Shown piece after piece: positions 31,048 to 40,834 of a stretch of DNA of 64,000 nucleotides (its first letter is position 1; every line of letters starts with the position of its first letter). The stretch lies in assembly GCA_964593795.1 (NCBI GenBank), contig CAZQJC010000039.1, forward strand, positions 77,556-141,555, written 5' to 3'. Position numbers and translations under genes: made by a program. This DNA is from JAHFDS01 sp964593795 (GTDB taxonomy: Bacteria; Myxococcota_A; Polyangia; JAHFDS01). Under the pieces are notes generated by a model. The model ran no database searches. It was not told the origin of the DNA and saw only the letters and a program-made list of their open reading frames with translations.

Positions 31048-32508
31048 ATGACCTTCAGGCGCCGCGTCTTCGCCGAGATCCTCCAGGACATGATCGACCA
31101 TGTCCAGCTGAACACGCCCCTGTCCGATTTCCGGATCGGGTCGGTGATCCGGACCCTGCTCGAGGCGGCCGCCCTGGAAGATGACGAGGCCTATTTTCAA
31201 ATGGCGCAGCTCCTGCGCGACTTCTCCTTCACCTCGGCGACCGGCGTCGAGCTCGACCGGCGCCTCGCGGACTTCGATCTCGTGCGCGAGCCAGCGGCCC
31301 CGGCACTCGGTGAGGTGATCGTCACGGCGCCGCGTCCGGTGCTCCGGGACACGCCGCTGGCTGCGCCCATCTCGGTCTACGCCGATGCGACGCCCGAGCG
31401 CGCGCGCGTCGACTTCGTCACCACCGCGGGCGGCCTCATCCCCGCGGGCCGGACCGCGTCCGCGCCCATCCCGGTCGTGGCCACGGCGCCCGGCTCCTTC
31501 ACCAATGTGCCGGCCGGCGCGATCCAGTTCCTCCGCTCGCCGATCGCGGGCCTGGAGGGCGCCACCTGCAGTAACACCATCGCCAGCTTCGCCGGCCGCG
31601 ATAACGAGAGCGACGATGACCTCCGGGCCCGCGCGAGGCGCCACATCCGGGCGCTGCCGCGCGGGACGGTGGCCGCGCTCGAGGGCAAGGTCATCGGGGT
31701 CAAGGCCTGGAGCGCGACCGGCGAGCTGCTCGGCCAGGTGTCCTCGGCGCTCCTGCGCGAGGAACGCCCCGGCGAGAGCACGCTCTTCATCCTCGACGCG
31801 ACCAACCTGTTCGCCCAGCGCACCGAGACGCTCCTCCAGCCCGAGGTGCTCCTCGCGGCCGCCACGGCGGGGCAGCGCCACGTGCGCCTGCACCACGTGC
31901 CAGTCGTCCGCGCCACGCTGCGGCTCGAGATCCGGACCCCGGGCGTGCCCGCTGCGCTCGCGCTGGCCGCGAACGACCCGGCGTTCGCGTCCGTCGCGGA
32001 GCTCGACGACACCACCGGCGTCCTCACGTTCGGCGCCTTGCCGGCGGACCACGCGTACCGGGATCCGCGGACGGGCGCCATCGCGGCAGGTCTTCGCGCG
32101 GGCGCAACGGTCCTGGCGACCTACGCGCACTACACGGGCCTGCTCGCCGAGGTGCAGCGCGTCGTCAACGGTGACGAACAGGACCGGATCCGCTACCCCG
32201 GCTGGAAGGCGGCCGGCACGCGCGTGCGCGTCCGCTTCCCGTTCGTGCGGCAGATCGATGTGCGCCTGGCCCTGACGCCGAAGGAGGGCTTTGCGCGCAC
32301 CGACCTGGCCTCGCCCGTGACCGCCGCGGTGGAGGCCTACATCAACGGCCTCGGGCTCGGCGCCGAGGTCGTGCTGGCGCGCATCGTCGCGCTCGCGATG
32401 GACGTGCCGGGCGTGTTCGACGCCACCGCGCTCCTGCCCACCGGCAACGTCGTCATCCTGGAGGACGAGATCGCGCGTGCCCCGCGCGGCAGCGTCATCG
32501 TGTCGTGA
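31048..32508 (+). CDS. Baseplate J-like protein
   Basis: A 486-residue protein of the gpJ/gp47 group. The N-terminus LNTPLSDFRIGSVIRTLLEA and GVELDRRLADFDLVREPAAP is the typical J start, followed by beta-sandwich repeats (TFGALPADHAYRD) and the C-terminal TPKEGFARTDLASPVTAAVE, YINGLGLGAEVVLARIVALA pattern that forms the wedge arm. It builds the baseplate wedge with the gp25-like protein and triggers sheath contraction. ATG at 31048 lies 14 bases after the preceding stop. Full length for the family. Confidence 0.82.
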   Translation: MTFRRRVFAEILQDMIDHVQLNTPLSDFRIGSVIRTLLEAAALEDDEAYFQMAQLLRDFSFTSATGVELDRRLADFDLVREPAAPALGEVIVTAPRPVLRDTPLAAPISVYADATPERARVDFVTTAGGLIPAGRTASAPIPVVATAPGSFTNVPAGAIQFLRSPIAGLEGATCSNTIASFAGRDNESDDDLRARARRHIRALPRGTVAALEGKVIGVKAWSATGELLGQVSSALLREERPGESTLFILDATNLFAQRTETLLQPEVLLAAATAGQRHVRLHHVPVVRATLRLEIRTPGVPAALALAANDPAFASVAELDDTTGVLTFGALPADHAYRDPRTGAIAAGLRAGATVLATYAHYTGLLAEVQRVVNGDEQDRIRYPGWKAAGTRVRVRFPFVRQIDVRLALTPKEGFARTDLASPVTAAVEAYINGLGLGAEVVLARIVALAMDVPGVFDATALLPTGNVVILEDEIARAPRGSVIVS

Positions 32509-32549
32509 CCCTTCGCGCCCGCGTCCGCAGGTTTCTCCGGAGGCTCCTC

Positions 32550-33953
32550 ATGGCGACCGCCTACCTCATCGAGATCATGACCCGCTGCCGGCCGCGCGAG
32601 CCGCGCCTGTGGCTCCCGACCGATCCCATCCCGGACGGCCTCGCGCCGGAGGGCGCCAATCGCGGCATCTTCGAGGCGCTCCATGACCAGAACGGGAGGG
32701 TGAGTGGTCCCGGCACGTGGGTCGGGGTGACGGGGCTGTCCGCGATCCACGATCAGGTCTCGCACGATCTGGCGCGCTCGGCGGGCATCGCGGGCATCGT
32801 GACGCCGCTCGCGCGTCTATCGAGGAAGGGCGAGGGAGCCTGCTTCGGCGTCACCCTCGTGCCCGGCTTCCCCGGCACGCACCGGCTCGCCGTGGTCTTC
32901 ACGGGCGGCAAGGCCCCGCCGCTCCGGCTCGAGCGAACGCTCGAGGTCCTCTCCGTTTGCGTGACCGGCATCCCTGCCCACACGTGCAATGGCGAGCTGC
33001 GCGCCCGGATCGATCACGTCCCGAGGGCCGTGATGGCGGCCCTGCGGGCCGGCAAGAAGGCGCTCGAGCTCGCGCAGGCCTCGCGCGGCATCTCCCGGCT
33101 CGGCGCCTTCGAGCCCACCGGCCCGGCGAGCGGCGCGCTCTCGTTCACCGTCGCGGAGACGCAGGACGATCAGCACGTCCTCGCGATCACCGCGCGCTGC
33201 CCGGAGGACGGACGCACGATCACCGCGGCGAGCGCGCGGTTTCTGCACCAGGCCCACCCGCGCGTGGTGCTGAGGGGCCCGGCCGCGGCGCGATCGGTGC
33301 CCGCCGAGCCGCCGGCGCTCTACCGCATCGGTCCCTTCGACGGCATGCGCGAAGGCGACGCCGACCTCGTGCACGCGGTCTTCGGTGACCTGCGCACCCT
33401 CGGGCATCCCTACAAGGGCAAGCCCTGGTCGTTCCAGCTCCGCGCCCAGCCCTACCGGACCGCGAGCGGTGCGATCAACCGGGCCGTGCCCGGCGTGGAA
33501 GCCGGGCAGCTCGAGACCACCGAGGGCGGCGATCTCGGCGTCGTGATCGCCGCGGACGCGTCGCACCCGCGCCAGCTCTACGCCCTGGTCGAGGGCGGCA
33601 AGGTGAGCGCGCGGCGCCCCATCCTGCCCACGGGCAACGCGTTCCTGCCCGCGGACGGCACCTTCCCGGAGATGGGCGTGCGCCTCGCCGGAGCCGGGAT
33701 CGAGAAGACCATCCTCCTGCCCGACCACGCGGTGCTGTTCTTCCTCGACGAGTACGAGCTGACCAGCGCGCGCGATGGCCTCCTGCGCACGCTCGACACG
33801 GCCGCCGATCACGCGGGGACGCCGGTCTTGCTGGCCGTGCACGCGCTGGCACCGTGCGGCTGCGTGTCCCGCCTCGAGCTCGAGGCCTCGGCGATGGACC
33901 TTCCATCTCTGTCGATCGTGGGCGGCATGCGGATGGAGAAGGCGCATCCATGA
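32550..33953 (+). CDS. Baseplate or tail-associated protein
   Basis: A 467-residue beta-rich protein with no motif I recognise. ATG 32550 is chosen because GGAGG lies six bases upstream; a GTG at 32505 overlapping the J stop would add 15 basic residues. It starts MATAYLIEIMTRCRPREPRL and has a regular alternation of hydrophobic beta segments (FGVTLVPGFPGTHRLAVVFT). Two probable Cys pairs near the end (LAPCGCVSRLEL). It follows gpJ, where gpI-like proteins or receptor-side components usually lie. It overlaps the next gene by ATGA. Structural role inferred from position only. Confidence 0.5.
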   Translation: MATAYLIEIMTRCRPREPRLWLPTDPIPDGLAPEGANRGIFEALHDQNGRVSGPGTWVGVTGLSAIHDQVSHDLARSAGIAGIVTPLARLSRKGEGACFGVTLVPGFPGTHRLAVVFTGGKAPPLRLERTLEVLSVCVTGIPAHTCNGELRARIDHVPRAVMAALRAGKKALELAQASRGISRLGAFEPTGPASGALSFTVAETQDDQHVLAITARCPEDGRTITAASARFLHQAHPRVVLRGPAAARSVPAEPPALYRIGPFDGMREGDADLVHAVFGDLRTLGHPYKGKPWSFQLRAQPYRTASGAINRAVPGVEAGQLETTEGGDLGVVIAADASHPRQLYALVEGGKVSARRPILPTGNAFLPADGTFPEMGVRLAGAGIEKTILLPDHAVLFFLDEYELTSARDGLLRTLDTAADHAGTPVLLAVHALAPCGCVSRLELEASAMDLPSLSIVGGMRMEKAHP

Positions 33954-34723
33954 ACGCCTACCCGTTCCTCTACGACCGGCAGATCGCGCCGCCCCGGCAC
34001 GGCGGGCCATTCGTACGCGCGGGCGTCATCATCGTGCCGCTCACCGAGCTCGACCGCGACCTCTCGATGGTCGAGCTCCTGCCGACGAGCGACGCGATCG
34101 CGCGCGCTGGGCTCTCGAATCGCGGCGATGGCACCGGTGAGCTCCGCCTCGAGCCCTCGAGGGCCGTGCTCGACCGGTACGCGTTCTCGGCAGCGGTCCG
34201 CTACTCCGATGGCATCCAGCACGCCCTGGACAAGCTCTCGGGCGAGGTCTTCATCGCAGGGCGGCTCGTGATTCGCTTCACCGAGCACGGCACCGTCCGC
34301 GTCGACCTCCCCGTTCCGCTCGCGATCACTGCGGGGCTTACTGCGCCCGAGCGCTACCGGCTCGAACCGCTCGACGGCGCGGCGCCGCTCCAGGTTCGCA
34401 AGGTCGGCCACGAGGAGCGTCGGCCAGGCACGCGCTCGGGTCGCATCGAGCCTGTGGACGACCCCACCTACCTCGAGCTCTTCGTCACCCCTGTGGCAGC
34501 GGGCAGGTACCGGCTACACCTCCCGCCGCTCGTGACGCGTGCGGGCGGCGTGTTCGGCCCGGCCAGCGGCGAGCTCGCGGCGCGCCTGGTCAAGCGCGGG
34601 TTCGCCGAGAAGACGCTCGGTCCGCGCGTGGCGCACGCGCACGAGCTCGCGCCTGGCGTGGTCCTGTCTGCGATCTTCGCCGAGGACGAGCGAGCCGGGG
34701 GCCGGGGAGGCGGCCATGTCTGA
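33950..34723 (+). CDS. Tail or baseplate periphery protein
   Basis: A 257-residue protein, ATG 33950 overlapping the upstream stop. Beta-rich throughout (FVRAGVIIVPLTELDRDLSM, GTVRVDLPVPLAITAGLTAP) with a basic C-terminus. No family recognised; the place between two large tail genes suggests a virion protein. The next gene's ATG lies inside its last codons with its own GGGGAGG ribosome site. Confidence 0.5.
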   Translation: MNAYPFLYDRQIAPPRHGGPFVRAGVIIVPLTELDRDLSMVELLPTSDAIARAGLSNRGDGTGELRLEPSRAVLDRYAFSAAVRYSDGIQHALDKLSGEVFIAGRLVIRFTEHGTVRVDLPVPLAITAGLTAPERYRLEPLDGAAPLQVRKVGHEERRPGTRSGRIEPVDDPTYLELFVTPVAAGRYRLHLPPLVTRAGGVFGPASGELAARLVKRGFAEKTLGPRVAHAHELAPGVVLSAIFAEDERAGGRGGGHV

Positions 34724-36419
34724 TCGCTTCCAGGGTGCGATCGACCAGGTGCGCGACGAGCTGTTCGTCGATCGCGCGGACGGTCGCTACCTCGACACCA
34801 TCGGCGAGAACCACGGCGTGTTCCGGCCGCGCGCAGGGGTCGACGACGAGACCTGGCGGCAGGTCCTGCGCCTCGTCATGATGGCGCCCAAGACCACCGA
34901 GGAGCGCATCCTGGCTTTCCTCGATGCACTGCTCGGCGACGCGCTGCGCATCGAGTACGCGGGCGATCCCGTCACCGCCCCGCCCGATCTGCACGTCGAG
35001 GTCCTGCTCGAGGCGAACCCCTCACCGGCAGGCGAGGTGGTCCCGCCCGCCACGGCCGTGCGCCTCACCGGCAGCGGCATCCCGGCGAAGGCGCCGCGCG
35101 CACCGGGCGCGGGCAGCGTCACGGTCACGGCGGCGGGCGTGCAGGTGGGCACGCCAGGCTCGGTGGGACCGACCCCGCCGGGCCCGGAGATCGTCGTGGC
35201 CCGTGCCGTGGGAGGCCAGACCGCCGCGCAGCTCGCGTTCTTCCCGATCGTCCCGGGCTCGGTGGAGCTCTGGGTGAACCCGCGCACGCCGGCCGTCCCG
35301 GATCCCGTGCGCCTCGATCCCGCGTACTACCAGGTCGATCCCGGTGGGCAGATCACGTTCGACCTCCTGCCCGCGCCGCTCACCTTCTTCGCCGTCGATC
35401 CCTCGACGGGCGCGCCGATCGCGCGCCCCGGGCTGCCTTCGGGCGCCGAGGTGCTCGCGACTTACCGCATCGACACCCGCACGCTGGGCGGCCTGGCCGC
35501 GGCGCTGCGCCTCGTGCTGCCTCCGACCTACCGCATCACCATCCCGTCCGCCTCGGCCGCCCACGCGTGGGCAGACCTCGAGGCCGCAGATCACCGGATG
35601 GAGGCCGTGCTGCTCCCGGGCCCGCCGGCGACCGAGGATCCGGCCCCACGCTTCCTGCGCCGCGCGACGCGAATCGACCTGCGCTCGTTCGGCGTCTTCG
35701 ACGTCGGCCGGGCGCCGGGGCCGCCGGACCCGCAGCCGACGACGCCGTTCCTCGACCAGACCACTCTCGGTCCGCGCGTCTTCGTGGACCTGCGGCGCCG
35801 GCCCGACGTCGCCCGCGTGCGCGCCGACCTCCGCCAGGCGAGCTACCTGCACGACGACCTCGCGCACCCCGCGCCGGCGGCCCCGCAGCTCTGGGCCTTC
35901 CACCCCTGGAACCGCTCCGGAGATCCCGCGCAGCTCGCGACCGATCGGGCGTTCCCCGGCCCCTACGTCTACACGTTCGACGCGCGCTTGCAGGTCTGCG
36001 GCCGCGAGCGCGTGCCCGGCGATCCCTCGAGCTGGGAGGCCTTCGCCGAGGAGTTCGCGACCGTCCTCGCGCGAGACCAGCGCACCGGGCAGGACGAGCC
36101 GGTCGTGGTCCGCCAGGATCCGTTCGCGACGAACCCCTTCTCCGGGGCGGCCCTCGAGACCTCCCCGGGCTCGGGAGAGCTCTACCGCGACATCGCCCGG
36201 CCCCTTTCCTACGCGCCCAGGCCCGATCGCACGGACCACCCGCTGGTCCTGTTCGCGGATGAATTCTGGACCGAGCGCCTGAAGACGCTGGTCGACCTCG
36301 TCCGCGCCGCCGGCGTGTTCGTCACCTTCGAGCGCGGGCCCGTCCCGACGCCGAGCGCCGCGCCGCCGTGGTTCTGCGAGCCCTGCTACGCGGTGCGGTT
36401 CTACACGGAGGCCCCGTGA
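34716..36419 (+). CDS. Large tail/baseplate protein
   Basis: A 567-residue protein. ATG 34716 has GGGGAGG seven bases upstream. The N-terminus (QGAIDQVRDELFVDRADGRY, FRPRAGVDDETWRQVLRLVM) is helical like the anchor region of baseplate wedge or gpI-like proteins. The rest is Pro-rich and beta-rich, with a strongly hydrophobic stretch (GGLAAALRLVLPPTYRITIP). The C-terminus has WFCEPCYAVRFYTEAP. Located right after the J block, so it probably connects tail fibres to the baseplate. No enzymatic motif. Confidence 0.5.
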   Translation: MSDRFQGAIDQVRDELFVDRADGRYLDTIGENHGVFRPRAGVDDETWRQVLRLVMMAPKTTEERILAFLDALLGDALRIEYAGDPVTAPPDLHVEVLLEANPSPAGEVVPPATAVRLTGSGIPAKAPRAPGAGSVTVTAAGVQVGTPGSVGPTPPGPEIVVARAVGGQTAAQLAFFPIVPGSVELWVNPRTPAVPDPVRLDPAYYQVDPGGQITFDLLPAPLTFFAVDPSTGAPIARPGLPSGAEVLATYRIDTRTLGGLAAALRLVLPPTYRITIPSASAAHAWADLEAADHRMEAVLLPGPPATEDPAPRFLRRATRIDLRSFGVFDVGRAPGPPDPQPTTPFLDQTTLGPRVFVDLRRRPDVARVRADLRQASYLHDDLAHPAPAAPQLWAFHPWNRSGDPAQLATDRAFPGPYVYTFDARLQVCGRERVPGDPSSWEAFAEEFATVLARDQRTGQDEPVVVRQDPFATNPFSGAALETSPGSGELYRDIARPLSYAPRPDRTDHPLVLFADEFWTERLKTLVDLVRAAGVFVTFERGPVPTPSAAPPWFCEPCYAVRFYTEAP

Positions 36420-36802
36420 AGCCCGCCGGCTGCGAGAAGACGCTCGACGCCGAGGTGGCGGATCTGCGCTGGGAGCGCGAGCAGCTGACGAGCGCGATCG
36501 CGACCAAGCAGGCCATCCTGAACGACCTCGAGTCGCGCACGACCGCGCTCGCGCGCCTCAAGGAGGCGGCCCTGCGCGAGGCGACCGCGGCCCAGGACCG
36601 ACTGCAGTCCCTGCAGGCCGAGCTGAATCACCTGCTGGCGACGTTGCCCGCGCTGCGGACGGACCTCGTGGAGATCGTGCGCAAGGCGGTTGAGGCCGCG
36701 GTCGACCAGCGCATCGACCGCGCCGTTCGTCTGGGCCTGCGCAAGCAGCTCCTGCCGGCGCTGCGCGCAGCACTCACCAACTCCGTGGAGCAGAAGGCAT
36801 GA
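36416..36802 (+). CDS. Coiled-coil protein
   Basis: A 128-residue protein starting GTG 36416 (GTGA overlap). Nearly the whole sequence is a heptad-like helix: EVADLRWEREQLTSAIATKQ, LKEAALREATAAQDRLQSLQ, AELNHLLATLPALRTDLVEI, VRKAVEAAVDQRIDRAVRLG. Strong coiled coil suggests a trimeric or dimeric stem between the neighbouring tail proteins or a fibre-assembly chaperone. The stop overlaps the next ATG. No homology recognised. Confidence 0.6.
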   Translation: MKPAGCEKTLDAEVADLRWEREQLTSAIATKQAILNDLESRTTALARLKEAALREATAAQDRLQSLQAELNHLLATLPALRTDLVEIVRKAVEAAVDQRIDRAVRLGLRKQLLPALRAALTNSVEQKA

Positions 36803-39621
36803 GCAAGCGCCTCCGCGTGCTGGGGAACCAGCGCATCGACCTCGAGGACTTCCTGCACGGGGGCAGCGGCTTCGCCGTGGCCGAGCTCAAGGTGCACGTC
36901 CAGCAGATGCTCTCCGAACTCATGGGCGTCATCGAGGGCTTCGACGTCGCGCTCGACGGCATCCCCGGCTCCGACACCAACGTCATCCGCATCTACAACG
37001 GCGCCGCGCTCGATCCGACGCTCCAGCTCGTGCACATCGAGGACGCGCCCGGCGGCGTGGTCACGCTCGCGCTCGAGGGCGAGGGGCTTCATCACGTAGG
37101 AGTCCTCTTCCGCCTCGTGCCCTCGGACACCGCGGCGCGCTACTTCTGGGACCCCGGCGCGCAGAACACCGACGGCACGAACGGGCGGGAGTTCGTGCAG
37201 GACGTGCGGACGCGCCTCTCGGTGACCTGGCAGCCCGTGGACGCGCTCGACGATCCCACCTTCGCGACCTCGGGGGTCGATACACCGCACCTGGTCATCC
37301 CCCTGGCCGTCATCCCCGTCATCGCCCCGCAGGGCCGCAGCGTCATCGACGAATCGCGGCTGCGCACCGAGGGCGCGATCGGCAAGGTGCTGTCCCTCGG
37401 CACCAGCGATCCCACCCGCACCACGCTGCGCGTCGTGCGCGCCGCCCTGTTCCGACCTGGCTCGGCACTGGGCGTGCCGCTCTCGCAGAACGCGTACAGC
37501 GTGGACGCCATCGACCCGGTCCGAAACCAGCTCGTGGTCACGCCCCCGATGCCGCCCGCCGACCAGGCGCGCGCCGTGTCCCTCGGCTTCGTTGCGAACC
37601 TCGCCCTGTCGCTGCCGCCCTCGACCTGGGGCTACCGCTTCATCCGCGGCGTCGGCCGCCTCGCCGATCCCAGCGACCCCGCCGACCAGAGCGCCCCCGG
37701 CGACGTGCGACCGCGCCTGTTCGAGGGCGATGCCCGGCGCGGCGAGAAGCTGCTCGCTCGCGTGGTCGACATGCCCGATCGCCTGGGCGGCATGAGTGAG
37801 CGCCTGACCGGCCGCGAGGAGGACGATCTCGGCACCCTCAAGAACCTGCGCGACGCGCTCGCGTTCGTGCTCGCCGAGGCGAAGTTCGGTCGCCCCGGCA
37901 CCTGGGCACCGGTCGGCACGGACACGCCGGCGCCGAAGTGGATCGATCCCGTCCCCGTGCCGCTCTGGGACATCGCCCGCCTCTACTTCAACGAGCTCAA
38001 CGGGACCGGCGTCATCGAGGGCGGCCTGCCCACGCAGATCGACCTCGTCCCCGGCGCCGCGCCCGGTCAGTTCACGGCACGCGTCCACTTCCCCGCCACG
38101 ACCTACTACTCCGCCGGCGTCCGGCACCGCATGGCCGCGACCGTGGACGCCGAGCCCTTCGCCCTCAATCCGCCCGCCCGCATCCTGTTCGTCTACTTCT
38201 GGGCCACGCCGCAGCCGAACACGGACGACCCGTCGATCCCGCTCACCGGTCCCGACTGGCAGACCGCACCGACGCGCCTCCAGCACACGACGACGCCGGA
38301 GTTCCATCCCGATCCCGCCGCGCCCACCGCGCGCTCGGTGCTCCTCGGCGCCGCCCGCTTCGACAACGGCGCCGGCGCTGCGGTGCCCGTGGTGACGCTC
38401 ATCCCGATGGCGCGCGTCCCCCGTCGTATCGCCGACGTACTCGGCCCCGACGCGCAGGGCCATCTGCAGCGAGACCTAGTCTTCCGCACCTGGGCCGCGA
38501 TCGGCGATCCCGGACGGCGCATCACGGTGGACGATCCCAGCGGCAGGCTGCACATCGACGTCGGCACCGGCTCCCTCGGCGTGCACGCGCCCGGCGCGAT
38601 CGAGCTCCTGAGCGATCTGCCCGGCGCACCTGCCTCCATCCGCGCGCATCAGGGCAACGCCCAGGGGCCGATCACGGCACGCCTCGACGCCACCGGCCTC
38701 GACCTCGCGCGTGGCGCCGGCGCGCGCCTCTGGGATGCCAGCCTCGGTGGTCGAGGCGATCTACTGGGCGCGTTCGAGCCCGGCCAGGATCGCGGCGGCG
38801 GCCTGCGCGCCCTCGGCCGGCGCGCCAGCCTGGTCGGCTACTCGGGCGACTCCACGGTCGCGGCCGCGCTCCGCCTCGACGCGCGCGACGGCTTCGACCA
38901 GGACGGCTGGTCGGACGGCGTCGTCGCCGTCGACGCCGAGGTGCTCGAGGTGCGCCGTCGTCTGCGCCTGATGGGCCAGGCCGCGATGATCAACGTGGAC
39001 CGCGACGCGACCGGCAACCCCGTTGGCCCGCAAGGGTTCAACTTCATCAACCCTTACAAAGTGCCGCTCGCGTGGGCGTACCTGCGCTTCGACGCGGGCC
39101 TGTGGCGCCTGCTCGCCCAGTCCCACTGCATGCTCTCCGAGGGCGGCACGGGAACGAGGCGCGCCGACCCGGTCTGGCTGGCACCGTTCGCCCAACCGGT
39201 CGCCCCGACTCCGGCGCTCGTCGAGGTGGTGGGCCCGTCGTCCAGCTCGGGCGCGACCTACGGCGTCCAGCTCCCGTGGTCCACCTGGTTCCGGCCCACC
39301 GCGCCCGAGGGCTACATTGTCACGCTGCAGGTCAACCCGCGCTACGAGGCCTGGCGCAACTACGCCATGCTCGGCGCCCAGCAGCGCCGCCCCTACAGCG
39401 AGCTCCGCGGCTTCTGCACGTCGGCCGACGTCGCCTGGCGGGGCTTCGCCCGTGACCTGCGCTTCGACTCGGGCACTGTGGTGCGCGCGGTCGACGGCCC
39501 CATCCTCGTCTACACCTTCCCCTCGGCCGCGCTCTCCGGGATCGACGGCGTGATGGTCCAGGTGTGGGGTTCGCTGGGCCAGGTCCACGCGAACGGGGAG
39601 ACGACCTTGTCCCCGGTGTGA
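36799..39621 (+). CDS. Large tail fibre/adhesin-like protein
   Basis: A 940-residue protein closing the tail operon, ATG 36799 overlapping the coiled-coil gene. The N-terminal 400 residues are mixed, with LEDFLHGGSGFAVAELKVHV and FATSGVDTPHLVIPLAVIPV. The C-terminal half is beta-rich with Gly/Ala repeats (SLGGRGDLLGAFEPGQDRGG) as in fibre or baseplate adhesins. Last tail gene, after the wedge genes: the usual place for receptor-binding proteins. No sequence match to a named adhesin. A convergent minus-strand gene starts 15 bases beyond its end. Confidence 0.5.
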   Translation: MSKRLRVLGNQRIDLEDFLHGGSGFAVAELKVHVQQMLSELMGVIEGFDVALDGIPGSDTNVIRIYNGAALDPTLQLVHIEDAPGGVVTLALEGEGLHHVGVLFRLVPSDTAARYFWDPGAQNTDGTNGREFVQDVRTRLSVTWQPVDALDDPTFATSGVDTPHLVIPLAVIPVIAPQGRSVIDESRLRTEGAIGKVLSLGTSDPTRTTLRVVRAALFRPGSALGVPLSQNAYSVDAIDPVRNQLVVTPPMPPADQARAVSLGFVANLALSLPPSTWGYRFIRGVGRLADPSDPADQSAPGDVRPRLFEGDARRGEKLLARVVDMPDRLGGMSERLTGREEDDLGTLKNLRDALAFVLAEAKFGRPGTWAPVGTDTPAPKWIDPVPVPLWDIARLYFNELNGTGVIEGGLPTQIDLVPGAAPGQFTARVHFPATTYYSAGVRHRMAATVDAEPFALNPPARILFVYFWATPQPNTDDPSIPLTGPDWQTAPTRLQHTTTPEFHPDPAAPTARSVLLGAARFDNGAGAAVPVVTLIPMARVPRRIADVLGPDAQGHLQRDLVFRTWAAIGDPGRRITVDDPSGRLHIDVGTGSLGVHAPGAIELLSDLPGAPASIRAHQGNAQGPITARLDATGLDLARGAGARLWDASLGGRGDLLGAFEPGQDRGGGLRALGRRASLVGYSGDSTVAAALRLDARDGFDQDGWSDGVVAVDAEVLEVRRRLRLMGQAAMINVDRDATGNPVGPQGFNFINPYKVPLAWAYLRFDAGLWRLLAQSHCMLSEGGTGTRRADPVWLAPFAQPVAPTPALVEVVGPSSSSGATYGVQLPWSTWFRPTAPEGYIVTLQVNPRYEAWRNYAMLGAQQRRPYSELRGFCTSADVAWRGFARDLRFDSGTVVRAVDGPILVYTFPSAALSGIDGVMVQVWGSLGQVHANGETTLSPV

Positions 39622-39636
39622 GTCGGCGCCCGCCTG

Positions 39637-40718
39637 CTACCTCGAGCCGTTCGGTTCCGACGACTCCGCGCTTGCCGCCGACGCGTCCTTGACCGCGTAG
39701 TCCTTGATCACGACGCCACGGGCAGCGCTGCCTCGAACATGTTGGCCCCACCAGTAGAGGCCCTTGTGCTTGCCGAACAGCCCCTTGCCCTCGAAGCGCT
39801 TGAAGTGCCCGCGGCAGATGTGGAGGGGTGGTGGCGCTCCGGGCTCACCTGTTCGCGCGCCCTCGAGGATGGCCCGCATCGGGTCGATCTCGAGCACCTT
39901 GTACTTCACCAGTGGGCGCCCACGTCTGCGCTCGTGGGCCTTGCTCAGGGCCGCGGGTGGACCCTCATCGCGAACGCGGACGTTCTTGCAGTGCATGAAC
40001 GTGACCGCGAACAACGCTGGATAGAGCAGGTGCGTGAGCTGAGGCAGCGCCTCGACCGGAACAGTCGGCTCGAGGACGGGACCTCCAACCGGGACGCCGA
40101 CCGTCGCGCCGTCTGCATCGAGCAGGAAGGACCACATCTCGAGCGGACCGAAGACCTTGTTCTTGTCGTCCTGATCTTCCACGAAGGTGGCGCTATGCAG
40201 CGCCCACTTGGGCATCGGCTTCTTGCCGAACTCCCCGCGGACGAGTCGAGGCAGGAGATACTCGAGCGTGCTCGACATGCCGGACGCGATGGCGCGCGGG
40301 GGCGACTCATCCTCGACGGCCAGCGATGTCCCTCCGTCGCTCGCATCCAGCGCCCGCTGGATCATCTCGGCAGACAGCTCTTGACCCATGAGCAGCATAC
40401 CGACACTGGCGTAGTGCTTGAGGTCCTTGGCGGACACCAGGCTGCCGTCGGCGAGCCGCACCTTGGCCGGCCGCCGATGCTCCATGAAAGAAGAGCTCGA
40501 GGGGCGGAGCAAGGCAGGGGAAGCCGGTGGCCAGGTTCCAGCCTTGGGTCGTCGTTCCTGCATAGACGTAGTCGGCGACGTTGTCGATGGACACGATGGT
40601 CGCCTTGCGGATGAGATCGACCGCCCAGCTCGTGAGGCTGTCGGCCTCGTTGTAACGATCCCTGAAGTAGCTGGGGAGCTGCACGCCATGCTGGAAGATC
40701 TTGTCCGCCATCCGCATT
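39637..40718 (-). pseudogene. Hypothetical protein split by a +1 frame change
   Basis: A lone minus-strand gene between tail and capsid operons. An AGAGG site precedes ATG 40718. The N-part (FQHGVQLPSYFRDRYNEADS, LTSWAVDLIRKATIVSIDNV, GFPCLAPPLELFF) continues in another frame from ATG 40485 (MEHRRPAKVRLADGSLVSAK) through a long coherent protein to the stop at 39637. That ATG has no ribosome site. The break is at TTT C ATG: skipping one C joins the frames into about 360 residues. The C-part has beta/alpha segments (WSFLLDADGATVGVPVGGPV) and a GKGLFGKHKGLYWWGQHVRG motif. Function unknown. It is either a frameshifted functional gene or a decayed accessory gene. Confidence 0.5.
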
Positions 40719-40747
40719 GCCAACCTCTGGTGTGAGCCGGCGCAGTC

Positions 40748-40761
40748 CGAGCATACGCTCG
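40748..40761. promoter_or_regulatory. Palindrome CGAGCATACGCTCG
   Basis: 5-bp perfect arms with a 4-base loop, between the divergent lone gene and the capsid promoter; possible operator. Confidence 0.35.
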
Positions 40762-40782
40762 AGTACTGACGCACCTGCCACG

Positions 40783-40810
40783 TCTGGCGACAGGGGCCGT
40801 TTGCTAGGAT
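40783..40810 (+). promoter_or_regulatory. Late-type promoter of the capsid operon
   Basis: TCTGGCGACAG (40783-40793), 11 bases, TAGGAT (40805-40810). Same spacing as the copy at 20592. Confidence 0.62.
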
Positions 40811-40834
40811 AGAAATCAGCTAGAGGTCCTCCAC

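Noticed and set aside
36628..38463. Long minus-strand open frame of 611 codons opposite the adhesin
   Set aside because: High GC removes stops on the opposite strand; the plus frame has coupled starts and coherent protein text.
40485..40485. Independent start of the second half of the split gene
   Set aside because: No ribosome site before this ATG and the upstream frame reads directly into it; a frame change is a better explanation, though not proven.
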